Shown here piece after piece: positions 34,197 through 49,205 of a stretch of 64,000 bases of DNA. Positions within the stretch are counted from its first letter, which is position 1. The number at the start of each line of letters is the position of its first letter. Origin of the DNA: Dendrobium chrysotoxum (lineage: Eukaryota > Streptophyta > Magnoliopsida > Asparagales > Orchidaceae). Under the pieces are notes generated by a model, which was not told where the DNA came from, did no database searches, and saw only the letters and a list, made by a program, of their open reading frames with translations. Where the stretch lies: NCBI GenBank assembly GCA_019925795.1, contig CM034309.1:21198729-21262728 (forward strand), in the 5' to 3' direction. A program made the translations under genes and the position numbers.

Positions 34197-34308
34197 CTAC
34201 CCTCAGAGAAAATCTGGTTAATTCTAATCTAACTTAAGGGAAATGAAATCCTACAGCTATGAAGCAGGATTCACGCATTCGTGCCATTTTTCTTGAGCCA
34301 ACAGTCAC

Positions 34309-34544
34309 ATAAAATGACGGCCTTTCGATGACCCGGTTAGGAAAGTAGATGTATTTAATTTGACTTATATTAAGAAATATAGAGGTAGACCTAAGAAAGA
34401 CTTGGTTAGAAAATATTAGAAATAACCTTTCTTTATTAGATTTAAATGAGAATTTAACTCTTAATAGAACACAATGGAGAAAAAAGGATTCATATAGCCG
34501 ACCCCACATAGTGAGCTAATTGCTTGATATTATTGTTGTTGTTG
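34309..34544 (+). pseudogene. RTE-1 3' end, second copy
   Basis: Equivalent to 9733-9969, with the same TTG-rich tail, followed by the 17-bp target duplication at 34545-34561. Confidence 0.85.
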
Positions 34545-34561
34545 TATTGGTGTATACATAG

Positions 34562-35434
34562 TAGAGTTAGTAAGGAGTCTTTATTGTTTGATTTATAGAT
34601 TGAAAGAACCATTATAAAACTCAAAAAAGCTAAAAAGATTTTATCATTAGGAATGGCTGAACCAAATTCAAATCAGGATCATCCTAGACCTCTTAGGGAG
34701 TATGTCAATTATAGTAGATGGAATTCTTCAAATTATCAAATGACCTTCTAACTAAGCCAATAAATTTTAGCTAGAACCCACCATAATTCAAATGGTTCAA
34801 AATTTTCAGCTTGGGGAACTCCTGTTGAGGATGCTAACTTACACTTATCTAGTTTCTTATAAATATGTGCAAATTTAAGTATAATAGAGTCAACGATGAT
34901 GCTATTAGATTTCATTTGTTTCCATTTTGTCTAAGGGATAAAGCTAAGGTGTGGTTGAAATTCTTATCCCCCTGCTTTCTAACTACTTGGAATAAGTTAA
35001 CACATAAGTTCCTAGCAATGTATTTTTAATTTTCCAAAACTGCTAAGCTTAGAAATAATATTACTTCATTTTGCCAGTTTGAATGAGTGTCAATCTATGA
35101 AAGTTGGGAAATATTTAAGGAGCTATTTAGAAATTACCCTCATCATGCTTTGCTTAATTGGTTGGTGATTCATACTTTTTATAATGAGGATCCTTTATAA
35201 TTGATGCTGCAGCTGGAGGTTCTTTGATGTCAAATCCTTTTGAAGAGGCTTATGCCTTGATTTAAGAGATGACAATAAATAAATTTCAATGGCCTTATGA
35301 TCGGGTGAATCATAAAAGAGTAGAAGTGTTTATGAGTCAAATGCTCTGTCAATTTTGATAGCTCAGGTAACAGCTATGTCTAAGATGTTAGACAATTTTT
35401 ATGTTAATCCAGGTTCAGGATCACATATGCATTT
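34562..35434 (+). pseudogene. Athila-like gag, second copy
   Basis: Equivalent to 9987-10860, with the same stops. One repeated TAAC near 34985 is shortened relative to the first copy. Confidence 0.8.
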
Positions 35435-36261
35435 GGAGGAACATGATTGAATTCTTCTAGTGAGTTTAGTGCTTAATTGAATGAATAAAGAACAATAATT
35501 TCTAATTTAAAAATCATCATAATCAACTAAGAAAAATTATCTGTTAGTACTTAAGTTTTAAACTTAAATATTGCAATACTTAAACATTGACTATTGGTAA
35601 GATGATTGGATAACTAAGTTTAGAAAAAGGAAGTACTTTGATTAATTTACTTATTACGAATTCATCTATAAAATTAGTAGACTTGAACAATCCTTACATA
35701 ATTTCAAATTAGAGTTTCTTGAAGGTAGAAAGTTAATTAGATATTTATTACTACTCAAGTGCATTAAAAAAGAAAAAGATGCGAAAGGAAAGTAAATCAA
35801 ATAAAGAATCAAAATAAAAATGAGTACTATAAAATAAAAAATTGGTATCTGAGGACGTTGAATTAAAAAAAAGATCATAATACTCAATTTTAAAGAGGAG
35901 AATTTAAGTAAGTTAAGGCATATGAAGGTTTATAATTGAATTTTAAAATTAACTAATGCATAATCGATTCCTAAATGATAAATTATTCAACCCAAACCAG
36001 TAAGTCAACATTATACTTACACTTGCAGTAGATGAGTTCAATTTGGATATTATTGAAGGTGAATCCTTAGAATAATTGTTCATGATTTGTTAAATTAAAA
36101 TTGTCATTCTTTGATCATTTTAATTCATATCTAAATTGTGGAGTATTATCTTATATTTTAGTTAATTTTAACTTGCAAAATTTTTATTTGAACTAATGAA
36201 GCTAATCTAAAGTGTAAACATAATTGCTTGGGAAAAACAAAAGTTTAAGCTGGGGGAAATT
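35435..36261 (+). other. Athila internal relic, second copy
   Basis: Equivalent to 10861-11685, ending in the same purine tract. Confidence 0.5.
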
Positions 36262-37831
36262 TGTTAATTGAAAATTATGTAATTTTTTGTTATGTTAAAG
36301 TTGAGTTAATATGTTTATCTTTAGTTGATGTTGTGCAGTAATTTATCAGAAAATATAGAAAATTCACAAGTATTGAACTAGCACTGCAGCGCTGGAACCA
36401 TCAGTGCCACAACGTCTATAACGCCTCAGCACCATATTAGAACATTGCAGCGTCGGAGTCTAGGGAAAAATGATAATTAATTTAACTCCCCAGTGGAACT
36501 AAGGTCAGCGTCGCAGTGCTTTACAATGTTGTAGCTCCAGAAAACAACATTGTATCCTAAGAGTCTTAGAAAAATTACATAATAATTCAATGTTGGAGCA
36601 CCGACCTCAGAAGCATCACAACACTAGATGACATAAGCAAGCGCTCCAAAGCCCAACTTTTGCAACACTACGACAGAGCAGTTTAGGAAGAGAAGCGTCG
36701 TGCAGTTGAGGAAGAGAAGCGTCGTGCCGGATCAGTCAACCGTTGCACCAGATTAATAAACAGCCTTGCCAGGTCTGCTTAGTGTAGCAACGAAGAGCAA
36801 CACCAAGGTGCTAATTCATATTGTAACACCATGATGTCACCTTGTCAAGTTCTATTGTGCCTGAGTCATTCTGTAATAAGTATAAAAAGAGCGTGCTGTA
36901 ATTTTGAATTATTTTTCTGAGAGAAGAGAGGAGAGAAAGATACATACTTTAGAGTGGCTGGCTAATATTATAGTGAGCAAGAAAGTATTAGGAGAGGAAA
37001 GGAGTGGGGAGAATAAAATTGTAAGGGGAGATTCACTTTAGGAAGGATTCAGATGCTGGCTCAGCTTAAGATCCTTCATTTTAGATGATATATTTTTACT
37101 CTTTTCTATTTGTACTATCTTATTTGAGCAAGTAATGAAAATTATGTTGTTCTGTTTTTATTGTATGACTAGCTAAACTCATAGTTTTGGACTAATGCTA
37201 TGATAACCTAAGTAATTACTAATATAGACTCTTGTGCTTTAAATTATGAATGCTTATTTTTAATATCTCTCGCTCTTAATTTAATCTATGCAGTGGTCAT
37301 ATGTAGAATCAAAATCTAGTGTGATATATTGCCTCCATAGAAGAATATTAGAATAATTAGGAGAATTGGAATGAAATACTTGTATGCTTAGACATCAGAT
37401 GTTTAGTTTTCTAGGGTCTACGAAGATAAAACAACTGTAGGAAGGCCATAACCTTTTTTTTACAACCTTACAAGCTTGACATATATCTAAGGATGTATAT
37501 GCTATGAGTCAGAACTAATTTAGGAGAGTTTACTTAGGAAAGCTTATAAGATTTCACTATTATTAGTCCAAAATACTTTATCTTTTGGTATCTTTACTTT
37601 TCTTCTGCATTTCTTATTCTAGACATCATACAACCTTGATTTCATTGCGTAAGATAATTTTTGTAGCTTGAAATAAATAATACTAAAATAATTTTGTAAA
37701 GCAGAACAATTCCTCGTCGGATCGACTCTCTCATAAATATTTTTATTACTTGATCGACACGTGCACTTATCTTTGTAGTGGAGATTTATATTTGAATACG
37801 CATAAGCATAGACTAATGTAAACAATCAACA
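36262..37831 (+). mobile_element. Putative Athila-type 3' LTR, second copy
   Basis: Equivalent to 11686-13253. It lacks three bases (CTG) near 36740 and has several 1-bp indels. Confidence 0.5.
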
Positions 37832-37837
37832 TCAGTT

Positions 37838-38485
37838 AATCCCCCAGCAATCAAGAGGCAAAGAAAAATATGTGAAGTATTTGAAATGAAATGTTTAATA
37901 ATATTTTCTTTCATGTTATTTTATTCCTGACTTCATGTTCAATGAATTTTTGTTTTATTATTTTTGACTTTTACTAGAAACTAACACATATCTGATAATA
38001 ACAAGACACAATATAAACATCATATTAGTTCACTATAAATATATTTTACTTTTTATACAATATTATAGTGATGTACAAATTATTTTATGTGTGTATATTA
38101 AATTCTATAGTAGATTTTGAGTAATCTGCTGAGCAAGTGTTGGTTACTCCTACTTTACTTGCATATATTAATTTTAGAAGAAGATAAGGCTCTAGTTTAG
38201 TAGATACTCCTGATACCCATTAGTACCCATATTAGGTATGCTTACTTTATAGACTCACTATTTTTGCAGCCATGAAAAATGTATATGATTGGGTCGAAAG
38301 AGAAATTGGACCATGACTGTTATGTATGACTCTTTTTTATTTTGTTTTAAGGAAGTAAATAAAATGATGTTAATATTATTATTTACTATTTTATTTAATG
38401 ATATATAAATGCTCTAGTTTGTGAATATTAAAGAAAAAAACATGGATATAAAAATAGTCCTTCCAATTAGATATTGGGATGTGAC
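37838..38485 (+). mobile_element. 3' part of a chromovirus-type LTR, second copy
   Basis: Equivalent to 13260-13909, with the same GGGATGTGACA end. Confidence 0.4.
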
Positions 38486-39136
38486 AGCTAACCCCTGGTG
38501 ATAACGAATACTCTATGGCATAAGATCAAACCACACAAATAAGGAAGAAAGGCCTAACATCCTATGGATTGCACACACTTCACTGTGATACTTCACTTCA
38601 TTAAGCTACATACCGCTAATCAACCATCTAGGTTTTGGGAATACACACATTATATCCTTGGTCTAGTAAATCTAAATTATATCACCTTCTTCTTGGTGAG
38701 ACAAGGTGATTATTGAAGAACAAAAAAAAAAAGAAATTGATTGGATCAATAGATCGAATCTCTACCACCTTGAGCTTTCTCGAGGTGGTGATTCTCATAG
38801 GTTGAGCATTCAAGTGGGTCAAAGAAGGGATTAAGGTGACTACACTCATATAGAGGAAGGTGGAGGTAGTAAGCAAACAAGTTTCCATTGGATTAAGGGC
38901 AATTTATTGGTACTTATATCCTTCTAATGGCCAATTCTATTAGGGAAAATGCAATAGAGTGGCACCAAGTTGTTAAGCTATGGAGATGGTTAGAGACTAG
39001 CTGGCTCAGTAATCGAATCTTAACCTACTTGCCATGGTGGCAATTTGTGGTCACAATGATCATCTTGCCCGCAATAGGCCAATTGATGAGGTCAGGGATG
39101 GTGAGTATCACCTTAAGGGTAATTAGAGACCAAATC
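38486..39136. other. Unassigned, second copy
   Basis: Equivalent to 13910-14556. The 89-codon plus frame starting at 38927 is open only here and runs on into the LTR. No family likeness. Confidence 0.3.
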
Positions 39137-42100
39137 TGTCACGCCCCAAAATGTAAAGAGGAATTTGACCCTAATTTCTTAATCATTCTAAAGTAATCAT
39201 CTCACAAGTTGAAATGCACCAGAGCTATTAATCATCAATAACATTTATATATAAACATAGATAGTGCATAAAATATAAATTTCATTTCCCAAAATAATCA
39301 TATACAAAAATCCAAATTCAAAATATGTTCAACAAAATATAAACATAACATGGACTTCCAAAATCAAAGGTACCCATTGACCCAGATTCCTTTCTTCCTA
39401 TTAAACTGAATCTACTTAACAATATCTTTACCTTGGCATGAAATGGTATAATCAACGAAGTGAGTGTACAACTTAGTAGGATAGACTCATTTCCCATCAC
39501 AAAATTCATTCATAATATTAAAAATTTAACTTTAAAATAAATCATATAAATTTTGTTCAACTTAAAACCATAGTGGACAAATACACTTATAAATGTAGAA
39601 TGCACATGCATTGATGCCCATTTTAACTCTCAATCTTCCACCTGTTCAAGACAAGTGTAGAGCAGAGCCACCTCCTACCTGATCAAGACAGTTGTATAGT
39701 AGAATCAATACAGAACGAAGTTTATTTTCAACACAGAGCAATATAGAACCCAAACAGAGTATTCCAATATAGAGCATTTCCACGTTCAGCCCAATCAGAG
39801 AACTTTGATAGCATTTTTCTTTCAATTACAGAGCTCCATGTTATGAAATGCATTTTTATCAGGTATCTACTTGAATAGAGAAACCGCCACTTTTCAGTTT
39901 GCTAATATAGAATACTCGTAACTTTATCAAATTCATAGAGATTGTATAAATGCTAAAATAATATACTTTATCAAATGTACTAGAAATAAAAAATATTATG
40001 ATTTTTTAAAATCATTAAAAATTAATATAGAACAAACTGATAAGTGAAAATTTGCATTCTTATTGTTGAATCATCTAGAATGGAGAATAAAGAAATACAT
40101 GAAAAATTACATGGTAAAACCTTTTTAAAATTTAAGGAAAAAACTTTTAAAAGCATAGCTCTCATTATACCTAGCAAAAGTGAAAATATAAATGGGGTAT
40201 GGGTTGCCTAACTCGAGCCCAATAATTTTTCTAATAGGCCGGATGGATGAACATTAAATTTCGGACCTTGAATCCTTTACTTTCCTTCTCTTTCCTTCCT
40301 TTCTACCCTTTCTTCTTCGGCAAGGCGCTGGGATCAGTGGGTAAGGCTTAATGACTTTATATATTTACTATTTTAAAAAACACTTATTTGTTCCAATGCC
40401 GTAGTGCAACAATTTACAATGCCACAGCGCTACTAGAAAAACTTTCCGCTACTAGAAAAACTTTCCAAAATTTTCAAATTCTCACTAACGATCCTAGGAT
40501 CCATTTTCAATATGATAATGATGCTAATATCCTCCAAAACCTCAATTTTAGCATTTTCTCAAACAGAGCATCAGAGCGCCATTTCTAACGCCGCAACACT
40601 CACTAAGAAAATTTAAAATTTATATTGTTATTTTCCTAGCCCAAAACTTTAAGCATTCTAAGTTCTAAACAACCTAATAGCACTTATTATTACTAAATCA
40701 ACTGAAGATTTGTACTTTTATGTACATAATTACCTAACTTCCAGATGACAATTATTAAAATCTTAGGGCAAAGAGTTATGTGTGTCTAGCCTAATTTTGG
40801 AATCTCTTCATCCAAATTAGCTTAGGTTGGGTCAGTTCAATGCTTAGGCTGAATGTGGTGGGTTTCACTTGGATAGTTTCTTAAGAATCTCAGAAAGAGT
40901 TATACAATGTGGGAAGCTTATTGTAGTTAATTTGAAGTGTTTAGTTCACTTAAGGGTACTCATTAGGGTTCATCGGTCAAATTTGGTTTCAACATTACCT
41001 AATTTAGTTGACTTAAGGTCAACCATGGAGCTAGGTAACACTAGAGATGATTAAGATTATATAGAGCTAAGGATAGTTTTATTGAAATTTAATTTGGCTG
41101 GATATAATTGAATTGGCCTCTTTGGAGTTAAATAGTTTTACTTAATTAGCCTACTAGACCCAATGTCTGAATGGGCTGACCAAACTCAATTTTATTAAAT
41201 ATAAGTTTCAAATGTTACCTTTATGTCACCTAGAATGGTTCTTATGGCCTTTGGGACCAATGATTAGGCTAAGGGCAATGTCATAGGCCTTGTATTGGAG
41301 TGAGAAAATTCGGAAGTTTTAGGGTTTGAATAAGATCAACTTAAGTTTGACTTTGTGGTGTCCACTACCTAGTTTAGGTTAGGTAGGGAGTTTCCTCGGT
41401 CCATGGGTTTGTTTTAGACCTAAGATTGGATTAGTTAGTCTAATGGCTAGGCCAAATGAACCCAAGGGATCCTTAAGGTTAGATTGCATTTTTATGGGCT
41501 TGAGCTTGGGTTTAATCTATTAATAATGGTATTAATAGGGTTGAAAAGGGTTTTAAGTGTCTTGGGATAGACTCATTATAATAGCCTATATTTTGACCAA
41601 ATCAAATAATTTTTTAGGAGTCATTTTAAGTCCAATTTATAAACTATCTTCGTCATAATATAAATATTATTGTGCTTTAATTATGATGATTTCTACTAAT
41701 TTAATGAGTAGTGTAGATATGAAAACAAGAAGTATTGCAATCTCTTAAGAAATCAATACATGTTGGTACAAGCGAGTTTTTTTGGGACCATTAGGTGTCG
41801 GTTCTGCAAATCGATTTCACTAGAATTTTTTAGACATATTGGAATATTTTATGAATATTTTTTCATAATTTTTGGATCCCTATATTTGAAGATATAAAAG
41901 AATTTATAAGGATGTTATGATAAAACCTAAATTATTAATATAATTAGATATATACCCTTACATTATTTTATTATAAATATCTTTAAGCACTTATAGGATT
42001 TACTAAAACTTCATTTCCCCTTTCTCATTCGTTTATCAGAGAAGGAAAAAAAAAATAAAAGAAAAAGGGAGGAGAGAGGAGAGAGAAGCTAGAGTTATTT

Positions 42101-43465
42101 TTATCAGTCAGTCCACTTTGAAAATTTACTTATCTCAAGGTAGACTACCATTATCTATCTCTGATTTTAATAATTTTGTGTATTTAATATTTTATGAGTT
42201 TTAATTTGGTTAAAACTTATAAAAGTTATGATATTTTAATTTTTAGAAAACTTCCACTATGTAACACCTTTATATATGATAAATATGACTCTCTTGAATA
42301 TTTTGACTATAATATTATTGAATTCCACTAAGAAAATTAAAAACTATAATATTTTTGGAGTAAATACATAGTAGACAAATTTTATAGATTTCTCTATATT
42401 TTATAAATTATTGTATTTTATATAATATTGACTTATATTGCTCAGAAAAATAAAGTACTTGTATGTAAGCAAGAAAGGCTAGTTGTTAACAATATAATTA
42501 ATATGGGTTGAATCTTAAAATATAATACCTTCCGTGTGAGGGTGGGCTGTTGGACTTTCCATTAAATAAAAGATTGGTGGTATAATCCTAGTTGTAGCCT
42601 ATAATCGATTGACCAAATTATGCTGACGTTTAAAAAGTGATGACTCTTAAATGATTATTGAAAGTGACCTGTGAAAATAAATAATTTATAAAAAAAAATA
42701 AAAGATAAGATAAGATTGACAGATGTATATATATAATAGATAATAGATGAAAGGATGAAAACACTACATTAAAACTGGATGTCCTACTTTGCTCTTCATA
42801 ATTATATTTATCATTATATTTACATGATAGTGCATTGAACTGATTAATAGTTAAAACTAAAGTTGTATTGATAAAACATGCATTGATACTGCCTAGCATA
42901 CTGACATGGCCTATTGATTGATAGTCCTTTTTATCAATATTTTTTTTATAATTTAATAGATCTCCTTTGACTTCACTGATCATATTGATTTTATTTTTAA
43001 TTTTAGACATTTCCTATTACACAAATTAATTGATGATTGATATTGATTATAATTAGACCAAGTATATTAAATCTTTTACCTTGCATTGAAGCCAGTGATA
43101 AGTTTTAGTTATTTGTTGGACTTTGTAAGCTCATTATGTGATTTTTATTGACTTCAGGACTGGAAATGTGTCAGAACCCTTGGGAGTGAGTATAATTAGT
43201 GTTTTTTTGGCTTTCTTTTATTTCTACTTTTATTCTCTTCTTTTGTAATCGGGAGATTTAAAAATTATAGATTGATATTTTTGAAATCTCCTGGCTATTG
43301 TACATTGCATTTTGAAGAAATGAATATATAAATATTTTTATGTATATGATTTATAGTTTCTTTTGCTGGATTTATTTAAAATGATATATATTTAGTGACC
43401 CTAACAAATTAATTAAGAGATACAAAAATTGATATTTCTTCCAAATTTCGATCTTGGGATGTTGC
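39137..43465 (+). mobile_element. Chromovirus-like LTR sequence, second copy
   Basis: Equivalent to 14557-18888, with the same termini and the same 19-bp tandem duplication (about 40429-40466). Confidence 0.45.
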
Positions 43466-43638
43466 ACTTCTAAGGGTCTTAGGCACTCCCTTGAGTCATC
43501 AAAGGGTCAATGTGCCTTAAAATGTCTAAAGGTCCTAGGCTAAATTCTATGGTACCCTATGGCTTAGTATGGGCTTGATCAAAGCCTTAATTGAAATGAT
43601 TCGGAATGACTTTTATTCCTACTCTTATTATTATTATA

Positions 43639-44177
43639 TCACTCAGTCATTTGAATATATCTCATGTTGATGTAAAGAATGCATTCTTGAATGGTGACCT
43701 TTAAGAAGATATCTATTTGGTTCCTCTTTAAAATTTTTCACAACCCTAACAACATTTACAAACTTAATAAAGCATTATATGTTATTAAATAGGCATCTTA
43801 TGTTTGGTTTAATGAGTTCTTTAACATTCTTATCTTACTTGGTTTTAAAGAAGTTCTCTATTGATCTATCTTGCTTGGTTCTGAGTGTAATGATTACGAC
43901 TCTACACTTTTTCTTAAGTGTACTCTTTTTGAATTTATTTTTCCTTTTTTAAAATGTTGATGATATAATTATTATATGTGACAATATTAATAGTATGACA
44001 ATGTTGAAGTTTGAAATAGCTTCTCACTTTGAAATAAAATATTTAGGCTTTCAACATTATTTTCTAGATATAGAAGTGGCTTATTTTTCCAAGGATTGCC
44101 TTTTGAAGTGAATAGTTAATATCCTTAAGTGTGCTCATCTTACTAATATTTGAGTTGTTGAAATTTCATTTATATTT
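43639..44177 (+). pseudogene. Ty1/copia RT, second copy
   Basis: Equivalent to 19062-19600, same defects. Confidence 0.8.
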
Positions 44178-44436
44178 AATATTCACTATTATCCTTTAGA
44201 TGTCACACTTTGATTAGTCCTACTTTATAATGTAATATTAATGGTTGCTTGATTATCACTATCATCAATTTATTTTTTCTTTTATTAGTGTTTGCTTCTA
44301 TTGTTCTTCATATTTTATGTTATTTTTAAGGCACTCTTTTTTAGACTCTTTTGTTTTCATCAACATACTATTTAAAGTTGTGTGCATATTTTGATGCAAA
44401 TTGGCTAATAATTGTGTAAATTATAAATCTAACATT

Positions 44437-44907
44437 AGTTTCTACATATTTTTAGGATTCTCTTTTTTCTTGAAAGAATAATAAACAAAGCATTATTTCT
44501 TGGATCTTTCACAAAAGCTAGGTATCATATTATAGCCTATACTACCACTAAGATAATTTAGCTGCGATGATTGCTTGTTGATATGAGCACTTTTTTTCAT
44601 CCCAGTCTTATGTATTTTGAAAATAGAAGTGCCATTTAAAAAAATATAGATTGGGATAATAATTGAGTAGATTATTAATCTACCATTGGTTTTCTTGGAG
44701 ACTTTTATTTCTTGAAAGAATAATGAACAAAATGTTATTTCTTGATCTTTTACAGAAGTTGGGTATCATATTATAGCCTATACAACCATTGAGATAATTT
44801 AGTTGTGATGGTGCTTATTTATATGGATGTTTTTCTTTTCATCTTATTCATATGTAATGTGGCAATAGAAGTACCATTTTGATTGCTCATAACTTTTTTT
44901 TTTGTTT
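44437..44907 (+). pseudogene. Duplicated copia RNase H fragment, second copy
   Basis: Equivalent to 19860-20330, with both tandem blocks present. Confidence 0.65.
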
Positions 44908-45166
44908 AGGAACTAAGCATATTGAAATTGATTTATTATTTCACTCAAGACTCTAAAGTTTGTCTTTATTTTTTCTTCTCTTGTAGATTGTAAACTTTAT
45001 TACAAAGTCCCATTTAATTTCACATTTTTACTTCTTAATAGGCAAACTCTAAATTTTCTGTATATCAGCATCATGAGTTTGCAAGGACATATTAGAGTTA
45101 TTGAAATTTTTCATTATCATATATATATATATATATATATTTACAGTATGAATTTAAAAATTTATT

Positions 45167-47178
45167 ATTTTCATATAGCTTCATTAGTGAAATATTTTTA
45201 TTTATTTGGAGTAACAAAAGGATAAGCTTTTAATAGTAAAAATAGTTGGTGGTATAATCAAAATGTGCAAGCAAAGATAAAAAATAAAAAACTCTGTTAT
45301 AAAAATTGGTTTAGATATAAAAACTCTGAAAAGTGGGGAAGATATAAAATTGCCTGTAAGGAGTCTAAGAAAACAATCTGCAATGCAAAGGCTTTAGCTT
45401 AGCTTTTAATAATTTATATAATAGATTAGATATTAAAGAGGGTGAACAATATATATACAAGCTAGCCAAACAAAGAGATAAGAGTATTAAGGATTTAGTT
45501 CAAGTGAAGTGCATTAAGGATGATAATCAAAAAGTATTTTTTAGAAGAGGATATTCAACAAAGGCTGATGGGATATTTTGTTAAGCTTTTGAATGAAGAT
45601 TGTGAAAATACGATTAACTTTAGAGACCTTAGCACTCTAAATGAAAATAGAGATTTTTGTTTTTATCGGCGTATTATTAAAATTGAAGTTAGAGAGGCTT
45701 TAAAAAAAATGAAGTGTGGGAAAAATGTTGGACCTGATGCTATTCCAATAGAGATGTGAAAATGCTTAGGAGATGAAGGAATTTATTGGCTTACTAAACT
45801 TTTTAATATTATTTTGAAGACTAAAAAGATGTCAGATGTGTGGAGAATGAGTGTGTTGATTCCTATCTTTAAGAATAAAGGTGATGCACACGATTGTGCG
45901 AATTATAGAGAAATTAAGTTGATGTGTCATACTTTAAAACTATGAGAGAGAGTTATGGAGCATAGGTTAAGATGTAATACTAATGTTTCTCAAAATCAAT
46001 TTGGATTCATGCCGGGTAGGTATACTATGGAAGCCATATATTTATTGAGGGTTTGATGGAGAAGTATAGAGAGGATAAGGAGGATCTTTATATGATATTT
46101 ATTGATTTAGAGAAAGCATATGATAAAGTTCCAAGAGAAGTGCTATGAAGAGTTCTCAAAAAGAAAGGGGTTAATAATGCTTATATTCAAGTCATTAGAG
46201 ATATGTATGTTGGAGCTATTACTTGTGTTCAAACATAAGGTGGTTTGACCAAGTATTTTCCAATTTTAGTTGGATTACATCAAGGATTAGCCTTAAGCCC
46301 ATATCTTTTTTGCTTTAGTCATGGATGTTCTTACTAAAGATTTGCAATAGGACGTTCCCTGGTGTATGTTTTTTGCTGACAATATTCTTCTTGTTGATAA
46401 GACTGAATAGGGAGTTGAAGGTAAACTTGAATTATGGAGGTCAACCTTAGAGTCTAAAGGTTTTCATTTGAGTAGATCTAAAATCGAATACATGGAGTGT
46501 AATTTTAGTAGTAATAGATCTAGTGGGGGATTTGTGACTTTGAGCGATCAAGTCATTAATAAGAGTACATATTTTAGATATCTTGGGTTTATTGTTCAGA
46601 GTGATGGTAAAATAGATGGGGATATTATTATGTAGAATTCATGTTGGATGGTTGAAGTGGAGGAATGCATCGGGCTTGTTGTGTGATAGAAAAGTACCAC
46701 TCAAACTTAAGGGAAAATTCTATAAGATGGTGATTAGACCTGCAATGCTTTATGGTGCAGAATGTTGGCCATTAAAACAGAAGCATAATATTAAGTTAAG
46801 TGTTGCAGAGATGACGATGCTCAGGTGGATGAGTGGCTTTACTCTTAGAGATAGGATGCAAAACACGCATAGACGTGAAAAGGTTGAAGTAGCTCCGGTG
46901 GTAGATAATATTAGAGAGAGTCGCCTTAGATGGTTTGGTCATATAAAACGATGACCTTTCGATGACCCGGTTAGGAGAGTAGATGTATTTTGATCTACGT
47001 TAAGAAAGGTAGAGGTAGACCTAAAAAGACTTGGTTATAAAATATTAGAAATGACTTTTCTTTATTAGATCTAAATGGGAATTTGACTCTTAACAGGACA
47101 CAATGGAGAAAAATGATTCATGTAGCCGACCTCATGTAGTGGGATAAAAGCTTGATATTGTTGTTATTGTACTATTTT
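45167..47178 (+). pseudogene. RTE-2 LINE reverse transcriptase, second copy
   Basis: Equivalent to 20590-22601, with the same stops and the same FADN in place of FADD. Confidence 0.85.
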
Positions 47179-47511
47179 ATTATCTATATCTATATTATTG
47201 CGTCCTAGAATATTCGTGGTGGTAGAGAAGTATAAAGTTTAACGTCTTAGCATTGTACGAAGATCCAACACACAAACAGATGAAAGAGAAAGTGTTGAGC
47301 TCATAAGAGACAAAAGTTTTTATGTGGAAACCCCTGAAAAGGGGGGAAAACTACGGGGCCTAACCCAGTTTGAATGAATCCTATAGTATTTGTAATTGAT
47401 TACAAATGAGGCCTTTCCTTGAGGGGAAGGCCTTGGCTTGATGTATACATCATATAGAGTGTATTATTTGGTGTAAATTATAATAATTAATATATACATG
47501 TTTGTTTGGTA

Positions 47512-47795
47512 GGCATGCGACAGAGGTTTGAAAGACCGTAGTCGAGTGACGGTTTTCGACTGGATTGTAGTCCACGGGCGATAGAGATCAGAAGGACCAT
47601 TATCTGGCGACGAAGGTTGGAAGGACCATAGTCGACGTGCGTTGGAGGTTGGAAAATCGTAGTCGGTGGGCAACAGTGGTTGGAAAGACCGTTGTCTCAT
47701 AATGGAGGTTGGAAAGACCGTAGTCGGCGGGTGAGTGTGGTTAGAAAAACTATTTTTGGTGACGGAGGTTGGAAGGACTGTAGGTGGCCGAGTGT
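47512..47795 (+). repeat. Minisatellite A, second copy
   Basis: Equivalent to 22935-23218, same unit number. Confidence 0.8.
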
Positions 47796-47811
47796 AAGTT
47801 CAACGACAATT

Positions 47812-48038
47812 GGTGGCCCGACAAAAGTCCGGTGTCAGTCGGTGGTCCGACAGAAGTCCGGGCGTTAGTTGGTGATCTAGCGGAAGTTCGACATCAGGAG
47901 GTGGTCCGGCAGAAGTCTGGCATCGGGTGGTGGTCCGACAGAAGTTCGGTATTAAGCGGTGGTCCGGCAGAAGTCCTGTGTTAGGAGGTGGTCCAGTAGA
48001 AGTTCGGCGCTAGTCGGTGGTCCGGCGATAGTCCGTGA
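47812..48038 (+). repeat. Minisatellite B, second copy
   Basis: Equivalent to 23235-23461, same unit number and spacing. Unit counts in true old tandem duplicates often drift, so identity here argues for a recent or allelic origin. Confidence 0.95.
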
Positions 48039-48589
48039 GGTGGTCGAGGAGGATCTAGGTGGCAAGATCAATCTCCGATCTCTCTTCTTGCTTCATTACT
48101 TGGGGTCCCCTCCTCCCTCATATTTCATGAGAAATGAGGGGTCTATTTATAGATTTTTTAGAGTGACATGGCTAGTAAGTAGGAGGAAGATCAAAGATAA
48201 GTTGAGAGTGGTTTGCTGGACGGCCAATGTTGATTCCCTTGATCGTGGATCGTTTACTGGACATTTGAATGTCTTGGTGATATTAAAAGTCAATGATCTT
48301 GGTCTTGTTGGATTCATCTCGTCGAGCCGCTCGATTCGACTATAAGCATATCACGTTTGAAAATTGTTTGGTAATCAAAATTGTGGTTTGAACCTTTCAA
48401 CAGCGCTTTGTGTCCCTGATTTGAACCCATTTGGGCTCAAATAGAGTCAAATTTGATGTCTTTGGGTTCGTATTTTCGAGACGTTCAGTTCGACTGTAAT
48501 TTTGCTAATATCAGAGTTCGGATGGTCTCAATTTTAATTTTGAAAGTTTTAAACTTCGAGATTCGTGCCCGATCAAGATAGTTTTTTGA

Positions 48590-48591
<2 letters not shown>

Positions 48592-48633
<42 letters not shown>
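48592..48633. repeat. (TA)n microsatellite, second copy
   Basis: 42 bp against 46 bp in the first copy. Confidence 0.95.
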
Positions 48634-48636
<3 letters not shown>

Positions 48637-49205
48637 AGCACCATTATATCAATACATTATACAATTCAATAATAAATATTGCAATTTTAACCCTTTAACA
48701 CATATATTGATTTTTGAGGAATTTACATACATACCACATGATTTTTATATATTTAAATATTTAGCACTTTAATTTAATATTTATTTATATAATACTCAAT
48801 CCTCTCAACCACATCAAAATACATGCATAAAATATTATAATTCATTTAAAATATGATATTAATGATATTTTTGATGTAATTTATAAATTTAAATATTATA
48901 TGAATAAATATCAAACTTTTGATATTAGATATTTGAATAAATCCCTCTTTGTTTTTTGGTAAACTATTCTGACACTTCTTATTTGACTAGCTCATGCTGT
49001 GCAGCTGTGGATAGCTATGCAATCAATACGCCATTATCAATACAAATTTGAGTCTGTCATCATAAAAGTTTTTAAAAAATCGTATTGAAAATGTGTTGGA
49101 TCAGTCATGCACTGTTCAAAAATTTTATAGAACCGATTTAATATCAAAACTCCTCTCATTCCTTCACATTTCAAGCTTAAAACTCTGTACATATAGAGAA
49201 AATCT

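Larger units (their letters stand above)
30351..34303 (+). mobile_element. Element M, second copy
   Basis: Equivalent to 5776-9727, with GTCAC at 30346-30350 and 34304-34308. It contains the GC-rich block, the 12-bp inverted repeat (31076-31101), the MSH6 fragment, both arrays and the twin stem-loop. Confidence 0.75.

Noticed and set aside
38927..39196. 89-codon open frame as a small gene
   Set aside because: It is stopped in the near-identical first copy, resembles no family and runs into an LTR start.
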